From assembly GCF_001672915.1 (NCBI RefSeq), contig NZ_LZKR01000156.1, forward strand, positions 1 through 64,000: a stretch of 64,000 bases of DNA, read 5' to 3'. Of this stretch, positions 25,423-33,314 are shown in pieces; within the stretch, counting starts at the first letter, position 1; each line of letters starts with the position of its first letter. The notes below the pieces were generated by a model. The model did not search any database and had not been told where the DNA came from. It saw only the letters and a list, made by a program, of their open reading frames with translations. A program made the translations under genes and the position numbers. Source of the DNA: Mycobacterium sp. 1245805.9. Lineage in GTDB: Bacteria > Actinomycetota > Actinomycetes > Mycobacteriales > Mycobacteriaceae.

Positions 25423-27024
25423 ATGACCACCGTCCGCACCGCGATTCTCGATCTGCTCCGCGCGCACAATTTGACGACCTGGTTTGGAAACCCGGGCTCT
25501 TCGGAATTGGCTCTGCTGCAAGACTTCCCAAACGATTTCCGCTATCTGCTGGGACTCCAAGAGATGGTGCCCGTCGGTATGGCCGACGCATACGCGCAAG
25601 TTACCGGCCGGCCGGCGCTGGTCAATCTCCACACCGCCCCGGGGATGGGGAATGCCCAGGGACAGCTGTACAACGCGTTCGTCAACAAAACGCCTTTGAT
25701 CGTCACGGCGGGGAATCAGCGCCGGACGATGCAAAATCAATACTGCCTGCTGACCAACATCGAACCCACCTCGGTCCCGAAGCCATTCGTGAAATGGGCG
25801 GCCGAACCCGCCCTCGCCAGCGAGGCTCCTGCCGTATTGGCTCGCGCCATCCACCTGGCGACTACGCCGCCGACGGGCCCGGTGTTCGTTTCGCTTCCGA
25901 TGGACGACATGCCAATCGAGCTCGACGAAGCGCAGGCGGGTGACGTCGCCACCATCCGAGACCGTTCGGTCACCTCCGTGTCGGGGTTCTCCGCCGAAGT
26001 CGCCGAGCAGCTCGTTACGCGGTTGGACGTCGCGCGATCACCGGCGTTGATCGTCGGTGGTGACGTCGAGCGCTACGGCGCGTGGGAGGCGGTAGTCGGA
26101 TTGGCCGAGCGCACACAATCGCCGGTGTGGACGGCACCGCTGACCGGATGGAGCGGCTTCCCGGAGGACCACGCGCTGTATCAGGGCATACTGCCGCCCG
26201 GCGCCGGTTGGATCTCACGCATGCTTGCCGGACATGATTTCTTGTTGGTGATCGGTGCCCCGGTATTTCGGTACTACCCGCGGGTTCCCGGCCCGTACCT
26301 GCCCGAAGGCGCGACCTTGGTCCAGATCACCAATGATCCCGACGAAGCCGCCCGCGCCCCCGTCGGCGACGCCATCGTCGCCGACCTGGCCAGCGCTGCC
26401 CAGGCACTTCTCGCCGCGGCGAAGTCGACCAAGCGGGGTGCCCCCGCCCCGCGCGCAGCGATTCCGGACCTGCGACAAGCGCAAGCTCCCTTGGAGCCCG
26501 AGGCGCTTTGGACGGCGGTCGGCGTGGCCGCACCCGCGGAGACGCTGTGGGTCAGCGAAGCAGGTAGCAATGAGGTCGCGATCACGAACAGCATCCGGCC
26601 CGGCCGCCCGTTGTCGCACCTGTCGGCGGCCGGGGGCGGCCTCGGTTACGGGCTGCCCGCTGCAGTCGGGGCGCAATTGGCGGCCCCGGATCGCCCGGTC
26701 GTCGCTCTGATGGGCGACGGCTCAATGCATTACGCGATTACCGCATTGTGGACCGCGGCCCAGTACGAGATACCGGTCACCATCGTTGTTGCCTCGAACG
26801 GCGAATACGGAGTGGTCAAAGAATTCGGTGTGTGGGAGAAGACCCCCGCCGTTCCCGGCCTTGACCTGCCGGGGCTGGATGTCGTGGCCACCGCGGCCAG
26901 CTACGGTGTCGACGCGCACGAAGCCCAAACGACCGACGACATTGTCGAGATGGTGCGGGCCGGCATCGCCGATCGCCGTCGGCCCACCCTTATCAACGCC
27001 CGGACCACTCCAGTCCGGGCGTAG
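25423..27024 (+). CDS. Benzoylformate-decarboxylase-like ThDP enzyme
   Basis: This is a thiamine-diphosphate-dependent 2-oxoacid decarboxylase of 533 residues, close to bacterial benzoylformate decarboxylase (MdlC), which turns phenylglyoxylate into benzaldehyde and CO2. By alignment from memory, Ser26 (GNPGSSE), the ThDP-activating Glu47 (LQE) and His70 (NLH) are kept. The second active-site His (281 in the Pseudomonas enzyme, within VFRYH) is Tyr here (VFRYY). The ThDP motif GDGS...N is intact. No mandelate-pathway partners lie beside it. It stands alone between convergent neighbours, with a good start at ATG 25423. Confidence 0.82.
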   Translation: MTTVRTAILDLLRAHNLTTWFGNPGSSELALLQDFPNDFRYLLGLQEMVPVGMADAYAQVTGRPALVNLHTAPGMGNAQGQLYNAFVNKTPLIVTAGNQRRTMQNQYCLLTNIEPTSVPKPFVKWAAEPALASEAPAVLARAIHLATTPPTGPVFVSLPMDDMPIELDEAQAGDVATIRDRSVTSVSGFSAEVAEQLVTRLDVARSPALIVGGDVERYGAWEAVVGLAERTQSPVWTAPLTGWSGFPEDHALYQGILPPGAGWISRMLAGHDFLLVIGAPVFRYYPRVPGPYLPEGATLVQITNDPDEAARAPVGDAIVADLASAAQALLAAAKSTKRGAPAPRAAIPDLRQAQAPLEPEALWTAVGVAAPAETLWVSEAGSNEVAITNSIRPGRPLSHLSAAGGGLGYGLPAAVGAQLAAPDRPVVALMGDGSMHYAITALWTAAQYEIPVTIVVASNGEYGVVKEFGVWEKTPAVPGLDLPGLDVVATAASYGVDAHEAQTTDDIVEMVRAGIADRRRPTLINARTTPVRA

Positions 27025-27031
27025 GCCTGTG

Positions 27032-28183
27032 CTAGCCGCCGTAGCTAGGACGCCCGAGCTTCAGGGAGTGCTGGGCGATCATGTTGCGGAACACCTCGAG
27101 GGTGCCGCCGTAGATGCCGAGCGGCAGCGCGAGCCGGTAAAGGTGTTCCGTCGCACCGTCGCTCGCGGCGCCATGGGCATCGGCGGGCAGCGCGGAGGCC
27201 GGGCCCAGGATGTCCATCAGATCCGGGGAGATGTCGCGCATGGTCTGCGCGATCGCGACGCGCCCGAACATCCCGGGCGCGGACAGCGCCGCCTCCATGC
27301 GCGCGACGGCCCGCCCGAGCCGGTACTTCACCGACTCGTCGTCCACCTCCGCAACGAGCGCCGCGACCGTGTCGACAACCTCGGCCATGATGTCGCCGTG
27401 CGCCGACATCGCCGCAACGTATTGCAGGCCATGGTCTTCCGGGTCGACCATGCCGTGCTCGGAGTCCAGCGCCGAGCGCATCACCGTCCAGCCGGCGTTG
27501 ACCTCGCCGATGCGGTACAGGTCATCGACGCGCACGTCGCTGTAGTAGACGATGTTGGTGCGGTCGCCGTCCAGGGTGCGGAGGGCCTGAATCTCGATGC
27601 CCGGCGTATCGAGCGGCACGAGAAACATGGTGAGGTTCTTGTGTTTCGGTGCCTGCGGGTCGGTGTTGGTCAGCAGGAAGACATAGCGGGCGTTCTGCCC
27701 GTTCGAGGTGAACATCTTGGAGCCGTTAATGATCCACGCATCCCCGTCCCGTACCGCGCGGGTCTTGCAGGTGGCGACGTCGGAGCCGCCCTCGGGCTCG
27801 GTGTAGCCCAGGCACAGCCGGATCTCGCCGGACAGCACGCCGGGCAGGACCTTGTCGGTGAGCTCCGCCGCGCCGAACTGCTGCACCAGCCGCGCGACGA
27901 CGGACGTGGTCCCCCAGTGATACCAGGGCGTGTGCGCCCGGGCGATCTCGAGGTGAAAGATGCGCCGGCGAACCGGGCTAAATCCGCCCTCGGACTCCTG
28001 CCGCCAGTCCGACGCCAGGTAGCCGGCTTCGCCCAGCGCCAGATGCACCTGCTCGTCGAAGTTTTCCCCGAACTCGCGCTGGCGCCGCAGCACTTCGTCA
28101 GTGACGTGCTTGGCGATGAAGGCCCGGGTTTCCTCAAGGAACTCCTGGTCCTCGGCGCTGAGCTCGACGGCTGAGAAGTCCAT
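27032..28183 (-). CDS. Acyl-CoA dehydrogenase
   Basis: This is an FAD-dependent acyl-CoA dehydrogenase of 383 residues that introduces an alpha,beta double bond into an acyl-CoA. FAD/substrate motifs CLGYTEPEGGSD and WIINGSKMFTSNGQNA are typical. The C-terminal motif reads IYGGTLEVFRNMIAQ, so the catalytic Glu of the YEGT type is replaced by Gly. The base must then lie elsewhere or come from a partner, as in several actinobacterial steroid enzymes. It is third in the operon with the thioesterase and LLM oxidoreductase, and its ATG directly abuts the LLM stop. Confidence 0.88.
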   Translation of the reverse strand: MDFSAVELSAEDQEFLEETRAFIAKHVTDEVLRRQREFGENFDEQVHLALGEAGYLASDWRQESEGGFSPVRRRIFHLEIARAHTPWYHWGTTSVVARLVQQFGAAELTDKVLPGVLSGEIRLCLGYTEPEGGSDVATCKTRAVRDGDAWIINGSKMFTSNGQNARYVFLLTNTDPQAPKHKNLTMFLVPLDTPGIEIQALRTLDGDRTNIVYYSDVRVDDLYRIGEVNAGWTVMRSALDSEHGMVDPEDHGLQYVAAMSAHGDIMAEVVDTVAALVAEVDDESVKYRLGRAVARMEAALSAPGMFGRVAIAQTMRDISPDLMDILGPASALPADAHGAASDGATEHLYRLALPLGIYGGTLEVFRNMIAQHSLKLGRPSYGG

Positions 28184-29098
28184 TTACATCGCGTCGATCA
28201 CGAGCGTGCGGAACCGATCGAGGGTCTCGATCGCGTGCGCGATGCTGTCGCCCGGCAGGTGGACGCCGACCCACGTGACGCCCACGGCCGCAAGCTTTTC
28301 CAGGCCGCCGAGGTAGGCGTCCGCGTTGAAGTCGTCGGTCGCGGGGCTGCCGCCCTCGAAGTTGCTGAAGGTGATGTCGATCGCCGACCAGTCCCTGCCC
28401 GCCGCATCACAACGGCGCCGCAGGTCGTCAATGCCCTCGGTGAGGCGCTCGACCGAGTCGATGACCGCGGTCCCGGCGGTCTGGGCCAACTGCGGCGGGG
28501 CGGGAAACGGGCACCAGCCGTCGCCGTACTGGGCGACGCGCTGGCGGGCGGTGGTGGTGTTGCCGCCGACCCAGATCGGCGGACAGGCGACCGGCCTGGG
28601 GTGCGCGGTGATGCCGCGCGCGCTGAAATGCCTTCCCTCGAACGAGATATCGTCGTCGGTCCAGATCGCCCGGATCACCTGCAGCGCCTCGTCGAACAGC
28701 TCGGCGCGCTCGTCGTAGCTCACGCCCAGCGCCGCGAATTCCCGTTTCAGATAGCCGACGCCGACCGCGAGCGTGAAGCGGCCACCCGAGAGCAGGTCGA
28801 GCGTGGCGCCGGACTTGGCCACCACGAACGGGTTTCGGTACGGCAGCACCACGATGTTGGGAATCAGGCGCAGCGTCGTCGTCCTGGCCGCCGCGAAACC
28901 CAATGCGACAAAGGGATCCAACGCGTCGTGACCCCCGGCCTCCAGCCAGCGCTGCGACGGCGCGGGGTGGTCGGTGAAGCCGAAGCCATGCATGCCGGCC
29001 GCCTCGGTGGCCGCGGCCACCTTGCCGATGCCTTCGCCGCTGACCAGCTCCGGGTTGTACGGATGGCTGTGCATCGGGTGGGTGATGGTGAAGCGCAT
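28184..29098 (-). CDS. LLM-class oxidoreductase, probably F420-dependent
   Basis: This luciferase-like (TIM-barrel) oxidoreductase of 304 residues resembles the mycobacterial F420-dependent LLM subfamily. Landmarks are the N-terminal ITHPMHSHPYN, GFTDHPAPS, LSGGRFTLAVGVGYLKREFAALGV and PPIWVGGNT. It would reduce or oxidise a substrate with F420, or with FMN if the prediction fails. It lies between the thioesterase (5-bp gap) and the acyl-CoA dehydrogenase (0-bp gap), so it very likely works on the same acyl-CoA route. Confidence 0.85.
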   Translation of the reverse strand: MRFTITHPMHSHPYNPELVSGEGIGKVAAATEAAGMHGFGFTDHPAPSQRWLEAGGHDALDPFVALGFAAARTTTLRLIPNIVVLPYRNPFVVAKSGATLDLLSGGRFTLAVGVGYLKREFAALGVSYDERAELFDEALQVIRAIWTDDDISFEGRHFSARGITAHPRPVACPPIWVGGNTTTARQRVAQYGDGWCPFPAPPQLAQTAGTAVIDSVERLTEGIDDLRRRCDAAGRDWSAIDITFSNFEGGSPATDDFNADAYLGGLEKLAAVGVTWVGVHLPGDSIAHAIETLDRFRTLVIDAM

Positions 29099-29103
29099 GG
29101 CGG

Positions 29104-29985
29104 TCAGAATCGTGCGCGGGAATCGATCGACGTGTCGCTGGTGCGCAACGGACGGATCAGCGCCTCCTGGGCGAAGGAGGCCAGCAGCTCACCCTCCTCG
29201 CTGTGTACCGTGCCGCGCACGTACGACATCCCCGCGCCGACCTGGGTGCTCTCGTGGGTGTAGAGCAGCCACCCCGCCCAGCGCACGGGTTCGTGGAACG
29301 CGACCGAGATGCTCATCGGCGCGGTGGACACGGTGAGGTGCGCCTGGCTGGTGCCGATGCCCGGGTGCGCCCGCATGGTCGTGGAGATGCCCAGGTGCCC
29401 GGTGAAGTAGGCGACGAGGGCCTTGGCGAGGTCGTCCCGGGTCGGGATCGGGTCGTAGTGCAGCCACGCGTACAGCTCGGGCGGCCCGACCTCGTCGGGG
29501 CTGTTGACGTCGACGACGTCGACGAGGCGCAGCTCGCGCCCGATCATCGGCATCGGCGAGTGATTGGCGTCCGCGGGCGGGGCCACGTCGGGGCGGGGCA
29601 GGTGGTGGCGGATGACGTCGCCGGTCGGGACGTCGGCCAGCACGGTGATGCTCAGGCAGCGCCGGCCGTTCTGGTGCACGGCTACGACGGCGGTGGCGGT
29701 GGACCGGCCTTCGGCCACGACGTCGAGGACGAGTTCAATCGGCGGGCCGACCGTCACGGCGCGGGAGAACACCGCGTGCGCCGAGCGCACCGACTTGTCG
29801 GGGAATCGTTTGGCCACCGCGACGATCGCCTGGGCGAGCACCTGGGTGCCCTCCACGACCTGCCGCTCGTCGCCGACGGCGATCCCGGTGTCGCCGGTGA
29901 AGCGATCCGGCCCGTCGGCCTGCACGTCGAACAGGTCCAGCAGACCCTGCACCGTCCACTCGGTCTGCTCAGATTCTGTGGTCAA
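29104..29985 (-). CDS. TesB-like acyl-CoA thioesterase (double hot-dog)
   Basis: This 293-residue protein has two hot-dog folds in the style of acyl-CoA thioesterase II. The first half includes VVEGTQVLAQAIVAVAKRFP and SAHAVFSRAV, and the second half STAPMSISVAFHEPVRWAGWLLYTHEST. It would release a free acid from an acyl-CoA. The frame begins at a TTG (29983-29985) with a GGAGG site upstream. It is the first gene of a three-gene minus operon, and its promoter region shares the 28-bp box with the divergent SRPBCC operon. Confidence 0.82.
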   Translation of the reverse strand: MTTESEQTEWTVQGLLDLFDVQADGPDRFTGDTGIAVGDERQVVEGTQVLAQAIVAVAKRFPDKSVRSAHAVFSRAVTVGPPIELVLDVVAEGRSTATAVVAVHQNGRRCLSITVLADVPTGDVIRHHLPRPDVAPPADANHSPMPMIGRELRLVDVVDVNSPDEVGPPELYAWLHYDPIPTRDDLAKALVAYFTGHLGISTTMRAHPGIGTSQAHLTVSTAPMSISVAFHEPVRWAGWLLYTHESTQVGAGMSYVRGTVHSEEGELLASFAQEALIRPLRTSDTSIDSRARF

Positions 29986-30023
29986 ATCCGGTCCACCTCC
30001 GCGCTCTCAACTCAGGGCTCAGC

Positions 30024-30051
30024 GTGACACTTTGCGTAGGATTTGTAAAGC
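30024..30051. promoter_or_regulatory. 28-bp regulatory box, copy 2 (divergent operons)
   Basis: The box begins GTGACACTTTG and ends ATTTGTAAAGC. It is centred between the thioesterase start (29985, minus) and the SRPBCC start (30082, plus), so one site can control both operons. It matches copies 1 and 3 at GTGACACTT and TTTGTAAAG with the same spacing. Confidence 0.7.
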
Positions 30052-30081
30052 TTGGCTAACTGACGCAGGGAGGCAAGACAA

Positions 30082-30573
30082 TTGGGAATCGTGACGAGCA
30101 CCTCGGAGACCGCCTTCACCCATTCCGCCGAGGCGGTGTACGACTTCGTCACCAATCCGGCCAACTGGACGAAGACCTATCCCGGCAGCGCGCACATCGG
30201 CAAGTTGCCGGAGCTTCCGCTGAAGGTCGGTGACACCTGGGAGGAGGCCGGCCCCGACGGCGACCGCATCTTCAGCTGGCAGCTGGCCATCGCCGACCGG
30301 CCCACGCTGTTCGTGTTCAACTCGGTGGGTCGGCTCGGGCACGACCGCCGGGGCGAGGGCGGGATGGAGGGCCGGATCACCGTCACGTACCGGTTCACCA
30401 GGCCGGGCCAGGACGTCACGCTGTTCGCCCGGACCATGACGATCGAGGCGTCCAAGCACGCGCCCTTGCCCGACGCGCTCTTCCAGCAGGCCAACCCGGC
30501 GCGGATCGACGCCTACCACGCGGCCGTGGCGCGCGAGCTGGGCGAGATTGACACCGAAGCACGTCGTACGTGA
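30082..30573 (+). CDS. SRPBCC ligand-binding/cyclase-like protein
   Basis: This is a helix-grip (SRPBCC) protein of 163 residues with the typical beginning SAEAVYDFVTNPANWTKTYPG. The family includes polyketide cyclases and lipid or aromatic ligand binders; no reaction can be given. I use the TTG at 30082 because GGGAGG (30068-30073) lies 8 nt upstream; a GTG at 30091 is too far from it. It heads a four-gene plus operon ending in the TetR gene. Its stop codon is inside the third 28-bp box. Confidence 0.8.
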   Translation: MGIVTSTSETAFTHSAEAVYDFVTNPANWTKTYPGSAHIGKLPELPLKVGDTWEEAGPDGDRIFSWQLAIADRPTLFVFNSVGRLGHDRRGEGGMEGRITVTYRFTRPGQDVTLFARTMTIEASKHAPLPDALFQQANPARIDAYHAAVARELGEIDTEARRT

Positions 30574-30597
30574 CACTTTTCCGGTGTTTTGTAAAGG
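30570..30597. promoter_or_regulatory. 28-bp regulatory box, copy 3 (before lactonase gene)
   Basis: The box begins GTGACACTTTT and ends TTTTGTAAAGG. Its TGA is the stop codon of the SRPBCC gene, and its far end is 9 bp from the SMP-30 ATG. That is close enough either to block translation and transcription, or to act itself as a GTGACA-N16-TAAAGG promoter. Confidence 0.68.
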
Positions 30598-30606
30598 CGT
30601 GAGCGG

Positions 30607-31425
30607 ATGATCCCGGAGCCGTTGGCCAAGGGGTTCTGCTTCGGTGAGGGCCCACGCTGGTTCGAAGGGCTGCTGTGGTTCTCCGACATGCTGGGCGAGG
30701 CCGTGCACACCGTCGACCTGCGGGGCTCGGTGACCACGGTGGCGCTGCCCGGGCGCTCCCCGTCGGGCCTTGGGTTTCGGCCCGACGGGTCCCTGCTGAT
30801 CGCCTCGACCGAGGACCGGCAGGTGTTGCGCTACGACGGCGAAACCGTCGAGGCCGTCGCCGACCTGGCCCCCCTGACGCCGGTCAACCTGGGCGACATG
30901 GTCGTCGACGACGCCGGGCGCGCCTACATCGGATGCCAGGCGTTCTCCGGCGGCGCGATCATCCGCCTCGACACCGACGACGAACCCAGTGTCGTCGCCG
31001 AAGACCTCGACTTTCCCAACGGCATGGTGATCACGCCGGACCGAAAGACGCTGATCGTCGCCGAATCGACGGGCCGGCGGCTGACCGCGTTCACCATCGG
31101 CGACGACGGCGGGCTGAACGACCGCCGGATCTTCGCCGACGGCCTCGACGGCCCGCCCGACGGCATCGCGCTGGACGCCGAGGGCGGGGTGTGGGCGTCC
31201 ATGACGCTGGCGCACCAGTTCGAGCGGATCACCGAGGGCGGCGCCGTGACCGACCGCATCGACATGGGCGAGCGGGTGGCGATCGCGTGCGCGTTCGGCG
31301 GTCCCGCGCGCCGCACGCTGTTCCTGCTGTCGAGCACCGACGCCTATCCGCAGCGACTGATCGGCACCCGGCTCTCCCAGGTGGACGCGGTAACGGTCGA
31401 CGCCCCCGGCGCGGGCCTACCCTGA
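30607..31425 (+). CDS. SMP-30/gluconolactonase-family protein
   Basis: This is a six-bladed beta-propeller lactonase-like enzyme of 272 residues. Metal-site landmarks are GEGPRWF at the N-terminus (Glu14), the NLGDMVVD segment, FPNGMVITPD and DGPPDGIALDAEGGVWAS. It would hydrolyse a lactone, which fits a pathway containing a Baeyer-Villiger-type monooxygenase, whose products can be lactones. The nearest box is 9 bp upstream of its ATG. It is followed by the thioesterase after 17 bp. Confidence 0.86.
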   Translation: MIPEPLAKGFCFGEGPRWFEGLLWFSDMLGEAVHTVDLRGSVTTVALPGRSPSGLGFRPDGSLLIASTEDRQVLRYDGETVEAVADLAPLTPVNLGDMVVDDAGRAYIGCQAFSGGAIIRLDTDDEPSVVAEDLDFPNGMVITPDRKTLIVAESTGRRLTAFTIGDDGGLNDRRIFADGLDGPPDGIALDAEGGVWASMTLAHQFERITEGGAVTDRIDMGERVAIACAFGGPARRTLFLLSSTDAYPQRLIGTRLSQVDAVTVDAPGAGLP

Positions 31426-31442
31426 CACCCGGAAGGCAGACG

Positions 31443-32276
31443 ATGACCGACTCCTATTACGAGCTGATCGATGACGCCGACCCGCGGGGCGAGAAGTTCG
31501 CGGCGACCGATCTGGCGCGCGGCACCTGGTCGGCCGCCATCCAGCACGGCGGCCCCGTGTCGGCGCTGTTGGTCCGGGCGCTGGAACGCTGCGACCAGCG
31601 CGACGACACCCGGCTCGGCCGGGTCGTCATCGACCTGCTGGGCGGGGTGCCGGCCGAGGGCGACCTGTGGGTCAGCTCGCAGATGCAGCGGGGCGGCAAA
31701 CAAATCGAGCTCGTCACCGCCGAGATGCTGGCACCCGGGCCCGACGGGGAACCCCGGCCGGTGGCGCGCGCCAGCGGCTGGCGGCTGCAACAGCTGGACA
31801 CCCACGCGGTGGCCCACGCCGCGACTCCGCTGCCCCGGCCGCGGGCCGAGGCCCGCGATCGCAACCTCAAGGCGAGGGACTGGGATCGCAACTACGTGCA
31901 CAGCCTGGACTGGCTGTGGCTGACCGAACCGCTGAGCGAGGGCCCCGGCGAATCCTGGATCAAGCCGACCGTCGACCTCGTCAAGGGTGAGGCCATGACC
32001 CCGCTCGAGCGGCTGTTCGCGGTGGCCGACTGCGCCAACGGCATCGGCAGCAAGCTGGACATCACCAAGTGGACGTTCCTCAACACCGACCTCGCGGTGC
32101 ACGTGTTCCGGGTCCCCGACGGGGATTGGATCGGCATTCGCGCGGAGACCAGCTACGGGCCGGACGGTATCGGGACGACGGTGGGGACACTCTTCGACGA
32201 GGGGGGCGCGGTCGGCGCCATTCAACAATGCGTGCTGGTGCGAGGGCGCCCTGGCCGGGAAGCGAAAAAACAGTGA
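31443..32276 (+). CDS. Acyl-CoA thioesterase-like (double hot-dog) protein
   Basis: This 277-residue protein is of the TesB-like/acyl-CoA thioesterase family common in mycobacteria (AAIQHGGPVSALLVRALERC near the N-terminus and FDEGGAVGAIQQCVLVR at the end). A GGAAGG site precedes the ATG at 31443; the frame is open further upstream only as shadow of the lactonase gene. It differs from the thioesterase at 29104. Its stop codon lies within the fourth 28-bp box. Confidence 0.82.
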   Translation: MTDSYYELIDDADPRGEKFAATDLARGTWSAAIQHGGPVSALLVRALERCDQRDDTRLGRVVIDLLGGVPAEGDLWVSSQMQRGGKQIELVTAEMLAPGPDGEPRPVARASGWRLQQLDTHAVAHAATPLPRPRAEARDRNLKARDWDRNYVHSLDWLWLTEPLSEGPGESWIKPTVDLVKGEAMTPLERLFAVADCANGIGSKLDITKWTFLNTDLAVHVFRVPDGDWIGIRAETSYGPDGIGTTVGTLFDEGGAVGAIQQCVLVRGRPGREAKKQ

Positions 32277-32300
32277 CACACTCGCGATACTTCGTAAGGT
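32273..32300. promoter_or_regulatory. 28-bp regulatory box, copy 4 (before tetR)
   Basis: The box begins GTGACACACTC and ends TTCGTAAGGT, 7 bp before the TetR ATG. It is the least perfect copy but keeps GTGACAC, the inner CGCGA and GTAA at identical spacing. TAAGGT sits exactly where the -10 of a leaderless TetR transcript would be, with GTGACA as -35 and a 16-bp spacer. That suits autoregulation. Confidence 0.62.
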
Positions 32301-32307
32301 TTCAGTT

Positions 32308-32847
32308 ATGAGCCACCCGGCCCCCGCCGCGGACATCGACACCTCGACGCGTCAGCGCATCCTCGACGCCACCGCCGAGGTGCTGGGCCGCAACGGCAAG
32401 ACCAAGCTCAGCCTGTCCGAGGTGGCCGCCCAGGCGGGCGTCTCGCGGCCCACGCTGTACCGCTGGTTCGCCTCCAAAGAGGAACTGCTGTCGGCGTTTT
32501 CGCAATACGAGCGGCAGAGCTTCGAGAGCGGCCTGATCCGGGCCACCGCAGGGCTGAAGGGAGCCGACAAGCTCGACGCCGTGCTGCGCTTCATCGTCGA
32601 GTACCAGCATTCGTACTCCGGAGTGCGGATGGTCGACGTCGAACCCGAGCACACCATCGCCCAGTTCGGCCGCGTCATCCCGCAGATGCGCGACGGCCTG
32701 CAACGACACCTCTCCGGGCCCAACGCGGCGGTGCGCGCCGCGACCGTCATCCGGATCGCGATCTCGCACTACATCGTGCGAAGCGACGACGCCGATCAGT
32801 TCCTGGAGCAACTGCGCCACGCCGTCGGGATCAAGGGCGGCTCCTGA
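32308..32847 (+). CDS. TetR-family regulator, probable controller of the 28-bp box regulon
   Basis: This is a TetR-type repressor of 179 residues. The N-terminal helix-turn-helix covers about residues 12-58 (RQRILDATAEVLGRNGKTKLSLSEVAAQAGVSRPTLYRWFASKEELL, read in two pieces) and is followed by a helical ligand domain. It is the last gene of the SRPBCC/lactonase/thioesterase operon, and one copy of the 28-bp box ends 7 bp before its start. It is therefore the best candidate to bind all four boxes. The ligand is likely a pathway acid or acyl-CoA, by analogy. Confidence 0.88.
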   Translation: MSHPAPAADIDTSTRQRILDATAEVLGRNGKTKLSLSEVAAQAGVSRPTLYRWFASKEELLSAFSQYERQSFESGLIRATAGLKGADKLDAVLRFIVEYQHSYSGVRMVDVEPEHTIAQFGRVIPQMRDGLQRHLSGPNAAVRAATVIRIAISHYIVRSDDADQFLEQLRHAVGIKGGS

Positions 32848-32865
32848 TCACATCCCCCGCGAGCG

Positions 32866-32904
32866 CGCGTGTTTGTACGGCGACACGCTGTATTACCCGT
32901 ACAA
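32866..32904. repeat. Nested inverted repeats between convergent genes
   Basis: Two overlapping hairpins occur. One is GCGTGT paired with ACACGC around a 10-nt loop (about 32866-32887). The other is TTGTACGG (32873-32880) paired with CCGTACAA (32897-32904) around 16 nt. They are mutually exclusive structures in the 82-bp gap between the tetR and DDN-like stops. This could be a bidirectional terminator or a copy of a dispersed intergenic repeat. Confidence 0.45.
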
Positions 32905-32929
32905 CTGCGCACCCTCGCGGACGAGAGGA

Positions 32930-33280
32930 TCAGTCGAGCCGCACCACGACCTTGACGCGGCCCTTCTCGTCGCGGCTGGCGAGCGCGTGCCCGGTGCGGT
33001 CGGCGCCGTCGAAGTTCAGCAGTGTGATCGGCCCGCCCTCGCCGAGGAAGTTTCGCCACCACGTCTTGCTGTCGGGCGACATGACGTTGATGACGATGCC
33101 GTCGCCGGTGCGGCGGTACCCGACCGGGGTCTGGATCGTCCTACCCGTACGCCTGCCGACATAGCGAATTTTGATCAACCCGCGCCGTACCAGTGGCCCC
33201 ACGACGGGTGCGTCGATCAAGGCATCAAAGACATTGTTGATGATTCCGGCAATGGGCGCGTCGAAGATTCCGAATGCCAT
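32930..33280 (-). CDS. DDN-like deazaflavin (F420)-dependent nitroreductase-family protein
   Basis: This is a small split-barrel protein of 116 residues of the DDN/nitroreductase family. The segments IRYVGRRTGRTIQTPVGY and SPDSKTWWRNFLGEGG correspond to the F420-binding region. Members reduce quinones or nitroaromatics, or only bind F420, and a specific role is not clear. It lies 34 bp after the FAD oxidase stop and may be the last gene of the 36531-32930 minus operon. Confidence 0.78.
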   Translation of the reverse strand: MAFGIFDAPIAGIINNVFDALIDAPVVGPLVRRGLIKIRYVGRRTGRTIQTPVGYRRTGDGIVINVMSPDSKTWWRNFLGEGGPITLLNFDGADRTGHALASRDEKGRVKVVVRLD

Positions 33281-33314
33281 GAACGCCAGCGTATGTCAGA
33301 CGGCGTGATAAGGA

